This document shows positions 1 to 10,677 of a stretch of 64,000 bases of DNA, piece by piece (the first letter of the stretch is position 1; the number at the start of each line of letters is the position of its first letter). The stretch is from Zygnema cylindricum (lineage: Eukaryota; Streptophyta; Zygnematophyceae; Zygnematales; Zygnemataceae): assembly GCA_037447655.1 (NCBI GenBank), contig JBBHKE010001647.1, positions 150,089 through 214,088 on the forward strand, read 5' to 3'. The notes under the pieces were generated by a model. That model was given only the letters and a program-made list of their open reading frames with translations. It searched no databases and was not told the DNA's origin. The translations under genes and the position numbers were made by a program.

Positions 1-70
1 TCGATTTTCCGACAGTTTCTGAAATTGTTCAATATGACCCCGCAGGAGAGGCTGAGGATTACGTTCACAG
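1..70 (+). CDS. DDX31: DDX31-like exon (partial, helicase motif VI start)
   Basis: The frame starts at base 3 (DFPTVSEIVQYDPAGEAEDYVH). It ends CACAG before the donor GTAAGT and leaves two bases (AG) of a split Arg codon. Confidence 0.85.
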
Positions 71-3000
71 GTAAGTTAAAAAATTAGTGAAGCAATCTAT
101 TAACTGGTCCTTTTATTTATTTAATTAGTTTGTTGTACCCTGTTTGCACCTGTTTTTTTTCTGCCTAATTGTACTGTTTTTGAACCTAATTTTACCAAAT
201 TTGTACTGTAATTTGTAATCTATCGTACTGTATTGTGTTGTATTGTATTTTATTATTGTATTGCATAATATCAAACTGTACCCTATTTGTACCCAGTTGT
301 ACACTGCGAAGGTATACACTATTTATACCCAATTGTACCCTATTCAAAACCAATGTTCCTTTTTTGTAAAAAACGATATCTATCGGTATTCTACAAGTTT
401 CCTGTAAATACCGTCATACTTCATTTTGTCAATGTCTTTTTCTTTCTTCTAATGAAGATAATACACATGAAAAATTTAAAGATGGGGACAATCTATTTAA
501 ATAGTTTAAAATGTAGATAGTCTATGTAAACAATCTAAAGGGAAAGATAATCTACATAAACAATTTAAAGATAAAGATAGTTTATAAACATTTTAGCTAT
601 AAAGATTTTTCATATATATAAATAATTTTAAGGTAAAGATACTCTAAGAAAAAATTAAATATACAGACACTCTTTATGTACAATTTGAAGACAAAATTAA
701 TCTGTAAAGACAATTTAAAGATAAAAGATACTTAAAAAATATTTTTTAGATAAAGACACTGTATGTAAACGATGTAAAGGTAAAGAAACTGTGTGTAAAC
801 AAAAAATTGGACAACAGAGATGCTCTACTAATATTTTTTCTATTTCCCGTCAAAGTTGACCCAACTTGGGAAAAAATAAGAAAATTTTTAAATAGCCGGA
901 GTAAATTTTAAAACAGAAATTTACTAGAATTTGTGAACTTATTGACGAAAATATCGTGTTTTCGTTTACTACCAGAGTTATAGTCGTAGCATCGGGTTTT
1001 TGAGAAAAAGGAGAATCTCAAATGTCCTAAACCCACAAAGGCTAGATAACCTGACGATTTTTTTTTTTTTTTTTTTAATGTAAATTTTAGAGTTGGTCGA
1101 ACTGCCCGTCTTGGAAAAAAAGGAGAAGCTTTGTTATTTTTACAACCAGCAGAAGGAGAATATATCCAAGAATTAAATCGACACAAAGTGACGGTTCAAG
1201 AACAGAATCTTGTACACCTTTTAGACACCATTCCCATCGGTCGTCGACAAAAAAAAGGAAAAAATGAACCGGAAGTTCTTCCGGAAAATCATTTTGGAGC
1301 TTTGGCCCTTCACACTCGATTGGAGTCTTTTATCGGGAGAAATGTACGTGAACCTATGGTTATTTCATGGCTGTTTTTTACTGTTTATGGAGTCTTTTGT
1401 TCTTCTCTTCTTCCTTCTCTCTATTTCTTCCTTATCTTTTTATTTCTCCTTCTCTTTCTTCTTTCTCCTTCTCCTTCTCCTCTTTCTCTCACCTTCTGCT
1501 TCTCCTTGCTTTTCCTTTTCTTTCTCTCTCTTTCTTTCTTTTTCCCTTTCATTTCTTTTTTCCTTTTTTTTTTCCTTCTCGTTCACCTTCTCGTTCACCT
1601 TTTCATTCTCTTCCTCTGCTTTTCTTTCTTTTCCTCTTTTTCCCTTTCCTTTTTCTTCTCTTCTCCCTTTCCTTCTGTCTTTTTTTTTTTTTTTTTTGTA
1701 TGTATCCTCCTTCTTTTTGATGCTTGCTTTTCATATCTGGTTTTTTTTTCCAATCTTGTAAATACGGGACTTTTTTATTGCACGTTAGAAAAAACGTGTT
1801 TATTGTCATCTTCTCCAAACCAATTTCTGATTGAAAATGTTCATACAAGAAAAAGAGTTGACAGAAATTGCAACCATCCAAACAACAAATGATTTTGTAT
1901 TGCATTGGTTAATTGACGATGCATTTTTCCAATGGATGTATACGAATTACTTGATTTTTTGTTTTTACAGTCGTGGATTCAATCCATATGGAATTTAAAT
2001 CTAAAACTATTAGTCTATTAAAAAAAGAAACTTATAACATTTCTACTCGAGGTAATGATATCAATGTGCCGATGCAATCTGATTTGCCGATCACCCGATA
2101 TATTGTCGATGTATCGGGTGTGTGATCCCTATCCGCTGATATTGATTTTTTTTCAGGGTTGGGAAGGAGGGATATTAGATTAGCAGTCATGATAGCAAAG
2201 AAATTGAGTGGAAGTCATGTAAACCGAAGGATAGGACAAGGAATGCCTGTACCTCGCGAGTGACCTCTCGGGATTCTAAGAGCCTTTGGACCCTTATGGG
2301 TTCATATCGCCTTTCAACCATCAAGTCGCAGTCACAACCCAGACTGAATCATATCTCTTTCACTAGATAACAGAATCCGCCAGGAAAACAAAGTACGGAT
2401 AGAAAAGCAAATCCAGAAAATGAACATCTCAATTTTCCCGAAAAGGTAAATTATACCGAAATTCTAGGTTTCGGTATCTATTAAAATATTGGAAACAGAG
2501 TTTATACTCTACAGCTTCTAGCAAAGTCGTATTCCAACACCCCTCCTCTTTGTTCGAAGCTAAGAATGGCTGAGGTGCGATGGAGTTTGAATTGGAGCCG
2601 GTGAAGAATTCTCCATTTGAAGGGAACTCTGACAGTAGCGAAAGGTGATGATACCTTTTCTAATGACTTTTCTTGTAAAATGAAACTGGATGTCAATGTG
2701 CTTGGTGCACTGATGATGGACTAGGTTGCTCATGAGGGCAAGAGCACCTTGGGAGTCGCACCTTATGAGTCGCAGAAGACTACACTGTGTATCGCAATTA
2801 GTGTTAATGTTTATTTCGCTACTTAAAACATCTTTTCTCCGTACACACATGTCAGATTATAGATCTGACTGTTGCGATTGAAAGGCAAGATTCTCACCTT
2901 CCGGTTGGTGGTCCCCATCTGAAAATCGGACAAGTGTGGACAGAGAAAAGATGTCTTAAGTGGAAAAAAAAACATTAACACTAATAGCGATTCACGGTGT

Positions 3001-4510
3001 AGTATGGGAGAGGTCGGAGGAAACTAAAGGTTAGAGAGGAGTGCGCGAAATGAGATGGCTTCTTTGATAGCATGGGTGGATACCATATACTCGGCTTTTG
3101 TGGAAGATAGGGGAACTTTAGGTTCTGCAAAATTGTGGGGAAGGGAGGGATTGGTTTAAAAAAGATCGTCGACATAAATGACGATGATCACCAGAGTTTC
3201 GTTTTTACCTAGGATGAAGATGCCAGAATTTGCTACAAGTTTGAAAAAGCCCCCACTGAGAAGGATGGCTTGGAGGCTGCACACAAGATTCTCTGTGCCC
3301 GGTATAATATAGCCTTCCGACTAGAAGACGAAAATCTCCTTTAGAGGACCATAGTGGAAAGGGGTCTGGACGTCCATTCGATGATGCTTGCCCTAGGAAG
3401 CCGCAAGGGAGAGGAGGATTCGGATGGATGCGAATTTCGCCACAGGTGCGTGAAATAGTTTCAGTGAAGTCGGGGCCTTTTTTTTAGATGAAGCCTTTTG
3501 TGAGAAATCGGGCTTTGAATCGATGGAGGGAGCCATCTGCTTTGGTTTTTACTCGAGACACCCATTTGGAGCCGATGACCTTGTGGCCTCAAAGCGAGTA
3601 GTGAGAACTCTTGTCAAATGAGTGTTTTCTTTCATAAGACGTTTCCTCGTTTCCCACAAAGAAGTATTGAAAGTCGCTCAAACAACCTATCTCTCGTTTC
3701 CCACGTAGGAGAGTAGTGAGAACTCTTGCGATCTCGAGGGCGAGTGATTGGTTCTCGGATGACATTGCATCGAAGGGAGAGAAAGGGAGAGGAAGGGAGG
3801 GAAAGGGAGCTGAATTCGAAAGTAGTTGGTTCTTTCCAGGCCCGAAATCGGGACCGGCCATGGTGGTAGAAAAGGACAAGGGGACATCGTATTCATATCG
3901 CCACAATAAAATCGGATCGGAAAATCGCATCGGGAAAAGGGAAAATTGGAAATTTGGAAAATATTGAATTTGGGTTTATCAAGATCGGGTACCGGTTGAT
4001 ACTTATCGGTGGGCCACATTTGGGTATCAGATTAATCGGGTACATTTGGGTATTATCAGATTAATACACAACTTCACAAAGAAAACTCTAGACAAAACTA
4101 CTCAAAACTAATTCCGATAATCATATTTTGTTGTATGGTTTGTTTTCAACTCTTATCTGTTGCTGCCCATCTTTTTTTTTTCTAATTTCTTTCTCGTGTT
4201 TTTTTTTTCATTATTCGTATATTTTTGTTTTGTTTTGTTTTCTGGGCAGGCGGTTTTGCGCCACCTGGCAACAGATTCGTTCCGATCTTTTGTCCGAGCC
4301 TATGCGGTTCACAAAGGAAACTTAAAAAATATTTTTCATCCAAAACGTTTACATTTTGGTCACGTCGCAAAAAGTTTTGGACTTACGGACGCTCCTTCTT
4401 TATTAGGACAATCCTCGACAAAACTTGCACTTAAAAAAGAAAAGAAAGAACGGGCGGTGAAGTTTAAGCGGAAAAAACTACGCCTAAAACCGGCTTCGAT
4501 GGGTGAATAG
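1..4510 (+). CDS. DDX31: DDX31/Dbp7-like DEAD-box RNA helicase, 3' part (5' end outside window)
   Basis: Members of this family are nucleolar ATP-dependent RNA helicases of large ribosomal subunit biogenesis. Three exons join with matching phases: 1-70, 1091-1343 and 4250-4510. Exon 1 reads EIVQYDPAGEAEDYVH. The R codon is split across intron 1, and exon 2 continues VGRTARLGKKGEALLFL, which together form helicase motif VI (HRxGRTxR). Exon 2 then encodes the linker ending LHTRLESFIGRN. Exon 3 encodes SFRSFVRAYA and HFGHVAKSFGL, the conserved C-terminal block of DDX31/Dbp7, then a Lys/Arg-rich tail (KKEKKERAVKFKRKK) and a stop at 4508-4510. The first helicase core domain and most of the second lie upstream of the window. 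Intron 2 (2.9 kb) holds a pyrimidine tract and a decayed copia element. An alternative lysine-rich last exon after the acceptor near 4711 cannot be excluded. Confidence 0.88.
125..360. repeat. Degenerate TGTACC/TATTGTA minisatellite in DDX31 intron 1
   Basis: Short words such as TTGTACCC, TTTGTACC and TATTGTA recur irregularly. No coding signal was seen. Confidence 0.5.
475..805. repeat. AT-rich tandem repeat in DDX31 intron 1
   Basis: Degenerate units of roughly 40-50 bp carry AAAGATAAAGATA followed by TCTATGTAAACAATT-like words. They fill most of the rest of intron 1. Confidence 0.5.
1091..1343 (+). CDS. DDX31: DDX31-like exon (GRTAR motif and linker)
   Basis: The acceptor is AATTTTAG after a T-run. 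The first base completes the split Arg, followed by 84 whole codons. The exon ends AGAAAT before GTACGT in phase 0, which matches the phase of the next exon. Reading open past this donor would run into a CT microsatellite. Confidence 0.85.
1389..1700. repeat. Long CT/TTC pyrimidine tract in DDX31 intron 2
   Basis: An almost pure polypyrimidine tract of CTT/TTC/CTC words on the + strand. It creates long Phe/Leu/Ser-rich spurious reading frames. The stretch from 1700 to about 2480 is unique intronic sequence with no recognised feature. Confidence 0.75.
2560..3640 (-). pseudogene. Decayed copia reverse transcriptase/RNase H relic in DDX31 intron 2
   Basis: Read on the minus strand from high to low coordinates, fragments appear in the order expected for the copia RT and RNase H. 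The first is VIGSKWVSRVKTKADGS...FKARFLTKGF near 3600-3500, matching the start of the copia RT block. Next is RILLSLAAS...MDVQTPF near 3420-3340, matching the RILLSLAA...MDVKTAF block. Last is CDSQGALALMSNLVHHQCTK and HIDIQFHFTRKV near 2765-2650, the RNase H end. Stops and frameshifts interrupt every fragment, and a 217-bp MITE splits the relic. It is clearly non-functional. The sequence differs from the intact copia at 33 kb and probably belongs to another lineage. Confidence 0.82.
2783..2999. mobile_element. TA-target MITE inserted in the copia relic
   Basis: The left end starts CACTGTGTATCGCAATTAG. The right end is the inverted counterpart CTAATAGCGATTCACGGTG. TA dinucleotides flank both sides (2781-2782, 3000-3001). 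The termini match the family seen at 10968, 21022, 22610, 43533 and 43967. Confidence 0.75.
4250..4510 (+). CDS. DDX31: DDX31-like terminal exon
   Basis: The acceptor TCTGGGCAG follows a T/G-rich tract. There are 86 codons plus TAG. It carries the family block FVRAYAVHKGNLKNIFHPKR and HFGHVAKSFGL, then a basic tail typical of nucleolar proteins. Confidence 0.88.
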   Translation, partial: AVLRHLATDSFRSFVRAYAVHKGNLKNIFHPKRLHFGHVAKSFGLTDAPSLLGQSSTKLALKKEKKERAVKFKRKKLRLKPASMGE

Positions 4511-5343
4511 CCCGGTGTACTCTTTTTTCTTTTTTCGTTTCTCTTTTGTCATTACTTTCCTTGGTTTTTAAATGTAAATGTAAGTTGAAAGCCACTTTGA
4601 TTCTCTGAATTTTTGGTTTTAATGTTCGTTTTGACATTGGTTTGTGGGGAACGATGAATTCAATTCTGTTATCAAATTGCTTTTTTTTTTTTTTTTTTTT
4701 TTTTTCGGGCAGATTATCGCCTCAGTCAGTCGACAAATCGGAAAAAGCGAAAAAAGAAGATCGTCAAACTCAATCATTTTGTCGTGACCGTTTTTTTAAG
4801 AATTTGAATCTTCTCTTCAGTTAGTCCATTCACGTTGAGAAAATCCGGAGAGATGGATCGCTATTTGTCTCTCCCTCCTTTACATTTTTTCGAAAATGGA
4901 ACAAATTCACCTCCACTATCGGACTCACTTCTTTCAATATGTGATCTGATTCTCTTCAAAAGTTTTCGAATTTTTCACTTTTTCTTTCTATTTTCTGTTC
5001 TGAAGTTTTGTCGCTTGTGTGGTATCTTAACATGTAATTATTGTGATTCTAAAAATATTATGTTTTTTTGAAATGTGTATGTTTTTTGTTGTTGAAATAA
5101 TGACTCAAAAGCTGAATGTGATAGAACACGTACATTATACTCACCTAATAAACCCACACTATTTTGTGCAAAAAAAACACACTACCACCTATTGTAAATT
5201 TTCGGGGCAATTCATGGGCTAAAAGGTACAAAATACCCAAAGAAAAAAAAACAGAACAGACTTGTCAATAACACACTTTGTTTCTCAGCCTTATCGGGTA
5301 ACAAAAGCTAAAGTAAAGAAGTGAGACAACAGATGATCAGGCA
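4511..5343. other. Intergenic region 3' of DDX31-like gene
   Basis: Contains a 25-base T-run near 4681-4705 followed by an acceptor-like CGGGCAG. After it comes a short lysine-rich reading frame (NRKKRKKKIVKL) to about 4800, a weak candidate for an alternative last exon. Otherwise nothing recognised. Confidence 0.3.
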
Positions 5344-6257
5344 AGGGTACGTCCCCATGTAATCGGTACTTTGATAAAGTATTTTGGACTGTAGTAAAGA
5401 TTCTCAGTACTACTTTGAAGAGCGTCCCTATGTGCGAAAATGAAATGAACTTTGAAATATGGCGGTTGTAGACGTAGGTACAACTTGTGACGATTGAAGC
5501 CCATCTGAAACTCCGGTTGGTTACCAACAAAACAGTGACAGTGGTAAGCGTTTAGATTTTGTGAAATTGTAGATGTTTAGGGTTTGGTGACATTGTGACA
5601 TCATGCTCTCTTGTGACGACGTCGACGTCACTGATTCAATAACTTCCCGCCATGGTTTCCCGATTTCGTTTTTTCTTTCTCACTCGACTTGCCATTAAAA
5701 AAAAACTAAAAATTGTCAAATATAATATTTTTAAAAGATCTTTCATTTCATACCAATATTGTCGTGTCTCATTCTAAAATGTGTGAGATAAAAGCGATGG
5801 TGTGAGAGGGAGAGAGGAGAGGCGACAACGGCGCAAAATTTTGCATAGGAATGAAAGAAAGTGGAGGTCCAAGACCCCTGCAAATTTTTTTCCGTACATG
5901 CGCGTGACGGGCACGGAAAATAATAGCGAGGACTCCCACTCGTCCTAAAATTTTCTCACTCTTGTGGTGCGTGCGCGGGTCATTTCTCATTCGCTGTTTG
6001 GACGGTACTTGAACTAAAAACACCCCCTCGAGGTGATTTTGGATGAAGTTTTTTGATTGGCTGGATTCTCATGCCGGTGGGTCGAAAAGAGGAAAACGCC
6101 AAAATGAGATCACATGACGACAAACATGCAATACATTCAAAGCATAGAATTGACGTCATGATTTTCTCGTACAGCTGAAGATTTTCTCAAAGTTCCCTGA
6201 GTTTTAGGGCAAAACGACAATGAAAAGTCAATACTTTAATACATGGGGACGTACCCT
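5344..6257. mobile_element. MITE with AGGGTACGTCCCCATGT termini
   Basis: The left end AGGGTACGTCCCCATGT is repeated inverted at the right end (ACATGGGGACGTACCCT). Length is 914 bp with no transposase. The internal part near 5800-5960 resembles 14395-14560. It is a relative of the elements at 12882-13632 and 45312-46092. Confidence 0.7.
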
Positions 6258-6832
6258 AACTGAATTACTGAAAAACTGAAAAATGGAAATCAGAAGAAAT
6301 TAAACCGAAAGGAAAAACAACGCCGCGAAGGAAACAAACAAAGGGAAACTATCTTACCTGATCCGATCTTCTCTTCTCTTATCTGACACAGAGTAGCCAA
6401 TTTAAGTCAAGAAAAGTGAAAAAAAAAAAAAAAAAAATCTTTGCTACAATTACCATGTGAATCTGTCCCTCTCCCAAACCTTGAGCCTTCAATCTACTAC
6501 GACATTCCAGCCTCCGTGACAATTGTCGCAAGAACCAGAACAATCTTATTCCTACATTTTCCATTCACTTAATACGTTCAATTCTCCGATCTTTTAAACA
6601 TTTACGGTTGACCTTTCTTCAATATGAGTACTCAAAGACCATATGACAGTTTGTCACACGAACTATTCATCGACCAACTGTTCACGATTCTTTGATACAC
6701 TTCAACAAAATACACAAAAACTGTAACATCAGTCAGTGATGTTGTCTTCGCCGTTCCATGAGACTCCGTACACAAATGAGATGTTAAAAAGGGAAATTTT
6801 AATTACTCTCTCAAATTTTACTATGGTTTTAT
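6258..6832. other. Intergenic region downstream of the methyltransferase gene
   Basis: Holds an A-run near 6420 and a short minus-strand open frame (6379-6564) without recognisable homology. No gene supported. Confidence 0.3.
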
Positions 6833-6974
6833 CTAAAATGAGACCAAAGATTCATGAATATACGAAAGTTTATAAGAGTGATCGATCAAAGTGTTCGGTT
6901 CGGCGTAAAATAAGCGATAACCCATTTTTTCCATGGTCGAAAATATTTTAAACGGTATAAAAAACCTATTCAAT
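6833..6974 (-). CDS. Methyltransferase terminal exon
   Basis: 142 nt after the acceptor TTTGTATGCAG. The first base completes Gly, then 46 codons and TAG. FSTMEKMGYRLFYAEPN and LSYIHESLV match the usual C-terminal end of this family. Confidence 0.75.
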
Positions 6975-8787
6975 CTGCATACAAACAATTTTTTTGAGAA
7001 AACACAAAAAAGTTGTGATTGGTGTAATGGATTTGAAAGCGGCAATTAAACGAAGGATAGCGTGCAATTATTTAATAGTGTGAAAAGGAAGAAGGGATAG
7101 AAGAAGAGGAGGGAAGAAAGAGAGGAGGAAGGAGAAGAGAAAGGAGAGGAAAAACTGGAAAAAGACAAAGGAGAAGAAGGAGAATAAGGAAAAGAAAAAG
7201 AAGAAGAAAAGCAAGAACTTTAATAGTGTGAAGATGCAATCACTTCAATAATTTGGAGAAGAAGGGAAAGAAGGAGCGGAAGGAGGAAAGGGAGAAGGAA
7301 GAAGAGGAAAAAGAGGAAGAAAAGGAAAAGAAGAAGGAAAGGAAGAAAAGAAAAGCAGGAGCTGTAGTAGTGTGAAAATACTTCACTTGTGAATACTTCA
7401 CTAGTGTGAAGAGAAAGAAGGGAAAGACGAAGAGGAAGAAGGAAAGAGAGAAGGAAGAATAAGAAGAAGAAGGAGAAGAAGGAAAAAAGAAAGAACCATA
7501 GTAGTGTGAAGAGGAAGAAGAGAGGAGGAAGAAGAAGAAAGAGGAAGAGGGAGATAAAGAAATTAAATCGATAATTGTAGTGGTGTGAAGAAGAAGTGGA
7601 AGGGGGCGAGGAAGAAGACAAAGAAGAAAGGACGAAGAGGAGGAAGAGGAGGAAGGAGGAGAAGGAAAAGCAAGAAAAGGAGACTATAGTATTGTACCAG
7701 ATGTGTGAGCCCACAGTCTCGAGTTCAAATACCAGTCGCCCCATTTTCATGAATCCTTATTTTCATTGTTTGCTAAACCATGGAAAAGGCTATAAAATTT
7801 GCAAAATAGTAATAAAATTTGCAGAATTACTTTACTAATTTTCATTTTTCCAGTTTTACTCCACTTTTAACCAAAACCCGCATTGAGGAAAAAGTGAAAA
7901 TGATTGCAAAGCGGTAAAATGAACCATTTTTGAAAAACAAAAATGTAAAACAAAACTCAAGAAGTAAAACGCCGAAATCAATACGTACCCGTAAATCTCT
8001 AGTAATATTTGACCAAAAGGTACTCGTCCGGCCTTAAAATAAGGAAACATTTTGGGCAAAACAGTAACTTCACAACCTTCACAATCAAATTTGAGAATAT
8101 CAATAAAATCGTGGTTGAGAGACTCCATTAGTTGAACGATGTTCGTCAAAGCTGATCCGTTTGCAAGTTTTTTATGCTTAAATTTAGCGTCTTTAGTGGG
8201 ATAATTTTGGCCAGAAACCCCAAACTTATAAAACTTCATATACGGAAGAGAAATCACTTTTTCCATTTTTTCCGAGCTGAGTGTCGGATCGAATACAAAG
8301 GGCTTCACTTTCAGTTTGTCAAAAACCGCATTTTCAAACGAAGTTTCACCTGGACATCCAAAACTGCAAAACCAAATTGAACAAATTGTCATACAAAACA
8401 TGAAAAGATTTTTTTTTTTTTACTCAACACTAAAAGGGTTGAAACTATTTTTGTTCAATCAAAGTAGTTCATCTCCGTGACCCGTTGTCTGGTTTTTGTT
8501 CGGAAGCAAACAAAGGAAAGGAAAGAGTCCCATCACGAACTTGCGATATCATGAGCAAAAATTAACTTGATTGCTGAAAAATAAATAACATAGAAAAACG
8601 AACAGTAAAGTTTTGTTCACTTTGCGTATGACAGAAGCAACAAGACAAATAAGGAAAGGCAAACAAGGGAAGACGAAGAGAGCCGGATAATCACACATAA
8701 AAACAAAACAATTGTAATAATTATATCATTTTACCTATAGACAACAGGCCGTTCGTGTCGAAAAGTCGGTTCCATTAGGCAAACCCA
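6833..8787 (-). CDS. METTL24/FkbM-like methyltransferase, three 3' exons (5' end unresolved)
   Basis: The family comprises SAM-dependent methyltransferase-fold proteins, often ER/Golgi or secretory. The exact substrate is unknown. Exons in transcript order are 8787-8735, 8363-7989 and 6974-6833, and all phases match. Exon 1 gives WVCLMEPTFRHERPVVY with a split Ser, and exon 2 continues FGCPGETSFE, the motif-I region (VVYSFG...F). Exon 2 also has DFIDILKFDCEGCE, the FkbM/METTL24 D-x-L-K-x-D-x-E-G-x-E signature, and LLEIYG. Exon 3 gives MEKMGYRLFYAEPN and YIHESLVSF, then a stop at 6833-6835. Upstream exons encoding the N-terminus were not found with confidence between 8788 and about 9700. The 1-kb intron between exons 2 and 3 holds a GA minisatellite. 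Confidence 0.8.
7070..7690. repeat. GA-rich minisatellite with TAGTGTGAAG modules
   Basis: A purine-rich tract punctuated by TAGTGTGAA(G/A) at about 7075, 7225, 7367, 7502 and 7578. It lies within the last intron of the methyltransferase gene, where on the minus strand it is pyrimidine-rich. Confidence 0.65.
7989..8363 (-). CDS. Methyltransferase core exon (DCEGCE motif)
   Basis: 375 nt. The acceptor is GGTTTTGCAG and the donor CGG|GTACGT. It contains FGCPGETSFEN, the central ILKFDCEGCEV signature and the strand LLEIYG. It ends with two bases of a Gly codon. Confidence 0.82.
8735..8787 (-). CDS. Methyltransferase exon (VVYS motif)
   Basis: 53 nt, phase 0 at its start. The acceptor TTTCTCTTTATGTAG and donor AG|GTAAAA are both good. 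It encodes WVCLMEPTFRHERPVVY plus two bases of the Ser codon completed by the next exon. Confidence 0.75.
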
Positions 8788-9240
8788 CTACATAAAGAGA
8801 AAGATGAAAAGCAACCTGACAGTCAGAAAAGGAGTGACAACAAAAAGCACACGAAGTTGTGTCTACAACAAAATCAAAACTTCCCTTCATCAACTTTTTG
8901 AACACCAAACAACTTCCCCCCCCACATTGCAAGACAAACATGACAAAACACCATATTTATGACTGATGTTAGCCTTGTTAACTCTTTTTACTCTTCACTC
9001 TCTTCGCTCGTTTGTTTTTTGACAAATGTTAACCGTGGAAGCCCCTCAATACTTTTCACTCACTTTGCCTTCTCCGTCTCGATGTCCGAGACGTACTTCG
9101 CGTGGACAAGGATAAGAAGGAACTAAAAAGTAGTCTTTGAGAACACGGATGTGTTTCGATGTTTTTTTTGACTTGCTTTGATGTATTTTGTCCAAAGCTG
9201 GCCATGCCTTCTTTCTCTTAAGCATATGTTCCTATTGTCC
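8788..9240. other. Unassigned region upstream of methyltransferase exons
   Basis: Should contain either an intron or further 5' exons. I saw no exon with convincing homology and a matching phase. Confidence 0.25.
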
Positions 9241-9470
9241 ATAGAAAGGAAAAGCGACAAAGTTAGACATAAAGGAAGAGCAACATAAGAAAAAGTTAAA
9301 CAAAAAGGACATGCCACAAAAGACAAAGTTAGACGAAAGGACGAGAAGCGTAGGACAAATTTACACAGAGGGACAAGCAACATAAGACGAGGTTAAATTG
9401 AAAAGACGAGCAATTAAGACAAAGTCAAACAAAAAGGACGAGAAACATAAGACTAAGTTAAACAAGGATT
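9241..9470. repeat. About 34-bp tandem repeat (GACAAAGTTAAACAAAAAGG)
   Basis: About six degenerate copies of a unit like AACATAAGACAAAGTTAAAC followed by AAAAAGGACGAGC. Translation on the minus strand gives a repetitive hydrophobic frame of no credibility. 9480-9770 holds nothing recognised. Confidence 0.6.
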
Positions 9471-9776
9471 ATACCTTTTTCTAGCCTAAGGTAACGAGTT
9501 TGAGACTTGCACTTCGCGTATGGGATAACAATGGTATAGATTGGGTTAAAAAGTTTATGATTATGTTTTCAATCCACACAAGTTTTGTTACTATTCTCTC
9601 ACATTAAGTACAATTCCAACTCAATTCATGTTTTGTGATAAACGATTTTAGTAATTTCGCCAAAAAAAATTGGCATTGTATTCAACATAAAAAAAAAGGG
9701 TGTCACCAATAGATGTGATTTTGTCTTTTCTTTCATTATTAAGAATGGTTTCTAATAAATAGTTTTTACTTGCCAT

Positions 9777-9777
<1 letters not shown>

Positions 9778-9857
<80 letters not shown>
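9778..9857. repeat. (GA)n microsatellite
   Basis: Uninterrupted AG dinucleotides for about 80 bases. Confidence 0.95.
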
Positions 9858-9861
<4 letters not shown>

Positions 9862-9957
9862 TAAAAAATTCAAAAAAAATGAACATATTCGAGGACCCGT
9901 AGAATCAAAAACCTCAAAAACCCTAAAAACCTAATTTCTAACAAAACCCTAATTCCC

Positions 9958-10081
9958 ACACGTGTGAAAACCCTCTCTAACAAAAAACCCTTCATCCTCA
10001 CACTTTTGAAAAACCATATCTAAGAGAGCCCTACTTCTCACACGTGTGAAAACCACCTCCCATTGGCTCACCTTATAAATA
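9958..10081 (+). promoter_or_regulatory. Promoter-like cluster: two ACACGTGT boxes, inverted CCAAT, TATA box
   Basis: ACACGTGT (ACGTG-core, G-box/E-box type) occurs at 9958-9965 and 10040-10047 in a shared CACACGTGTGAAAACC context. ATTGG (inverted CCAAT) lies at 10062-10066 and TATAAATA at 10074-10081. A CT-rich leader and an ATG at 10256 follow. Spacing and order fit a class II promoter reading right. Function is inferred. Confidence 0.45.
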
Positions 10082-10116
10082 GCGTCAGCCTCCAACAACA
10101 GTTCCCTTTCAAACCA

Positions 10117-10250
10117 TTCTCTCTCTCCCTCCTCCAACTCCCTTCTCTCTCTCTCTCTCCCCTCCCTTCTCTCTCTCCCCTCCAACTCCATCCTCTCTCT
10201 CCCCTCCCTTCTCTCTCTCCCCTCCAACTCCATCCTCTCTCTCTCCTCCC
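10117..10250. repeat. CT-rich tandem repeat in putative leader
   Basis: Repeated CTCTCTCTCCCCTCC and CTTCTCTCTC words with CAACTCCATCC spacers, in two to three copies of a roughly 45-bp unit. Confidence 0.7.
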
Positions 10251-10255
10251 CTAGA

Positions 10256-10411
10256 ATGGCACTCTCGTTCCCCAAATTCCCTCCCTCAAAAACAGCAATG
10301 TCTTTTTCGCACGGTACGGATCCGTACGGTTCCATCCATCCTAGCTCCCGACTGAGCAGAAAGGACGATTGGAACAAAACGACAGAAAACAGTACGGACG
10401 AAAAGATGTAA
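10256..10411 (+). CDS. Small ORF (51 aa) behind the TATA box, unknown
   Basis: The first ATG after the putative promoter and CT-rich leader opens a 51-codon frame beginning MALSFPKFPPSKTAMSF. It is Ser/Thr-rich and hydrophilic, with no recognised domain. It may be a first exon, since a GT-containing donor could fall inside (CACGG|TACGG is poor). A longer minus-strand frame overlaps it. Support is only positional. Confidence 0.2.
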   Translation: MALSFPKFPPSKTAMSFSHGTDPYGSIHPSSRLSRKDDWNKTTENSTDEKM

Positions 10412-10439
10412 TAACAAAAAACGGTTCTTTCGTTTGTCT

Positions 10440-10677
10440 TATCTGTTGACATTTCCGACAAGGGAGGGGGAGAGGAGGAGGAGAGGGGGACAGGGGGAGG
10501 GAAAGAGAGAGGGAGGGAGGGGAAAAAAGGTGTACGGCGATTGTACGGATGTTGCATATCCCTGCTTTGTCGTACGGTTGTACTTACAGATCATAGATAA
10601 AAAATGCGAAAACTCGTGCAAGCTTTAGTATTTTATAATTTATATCTTCTTGGTAGTGACTAATGAGGAAGCGTAAA
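10440..10677. other. Purine-rich spacer before the composite element
   Basis: GGGAGAGGAGG-type words at 10460-10530, then unique sequence. No gene. Confidence 0.3.

Noticed and set aside
1131-1892. Long Phe/Leu/Ser-rich frames beyond exon 2 of the helicase
   Set aside because: They are translations of the CT microsatellite past a good donor site (AAAT|GTACGT).
1840-1910. Extra DDX31 exon reading KELTEIATIQTTND
   Set aside because: Phase does not fit exon 2, and exon 3 already supplies the aligned segment (VLRHLATDSF).
7690-7745. tRNA-like GAGTTCAAATACC segment
   Set aside because: No A box or cloverleaf. Probably a chance match or old SINE tail.
7220-7750. 176-codon hydrophobic Phe/Leu/Ser frame
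   Set aside because: Antisense reading of the GA minisatellite in the methyltransferase intron.
9949-10557. 202-codon minus-strand reading frame with RMELEGRERREGRE repeats
   Set aside because: The repeats simply mirror the CT-rich tandem leader. No homology was seen, and a plus-strand promoter arrangement explains the region better.
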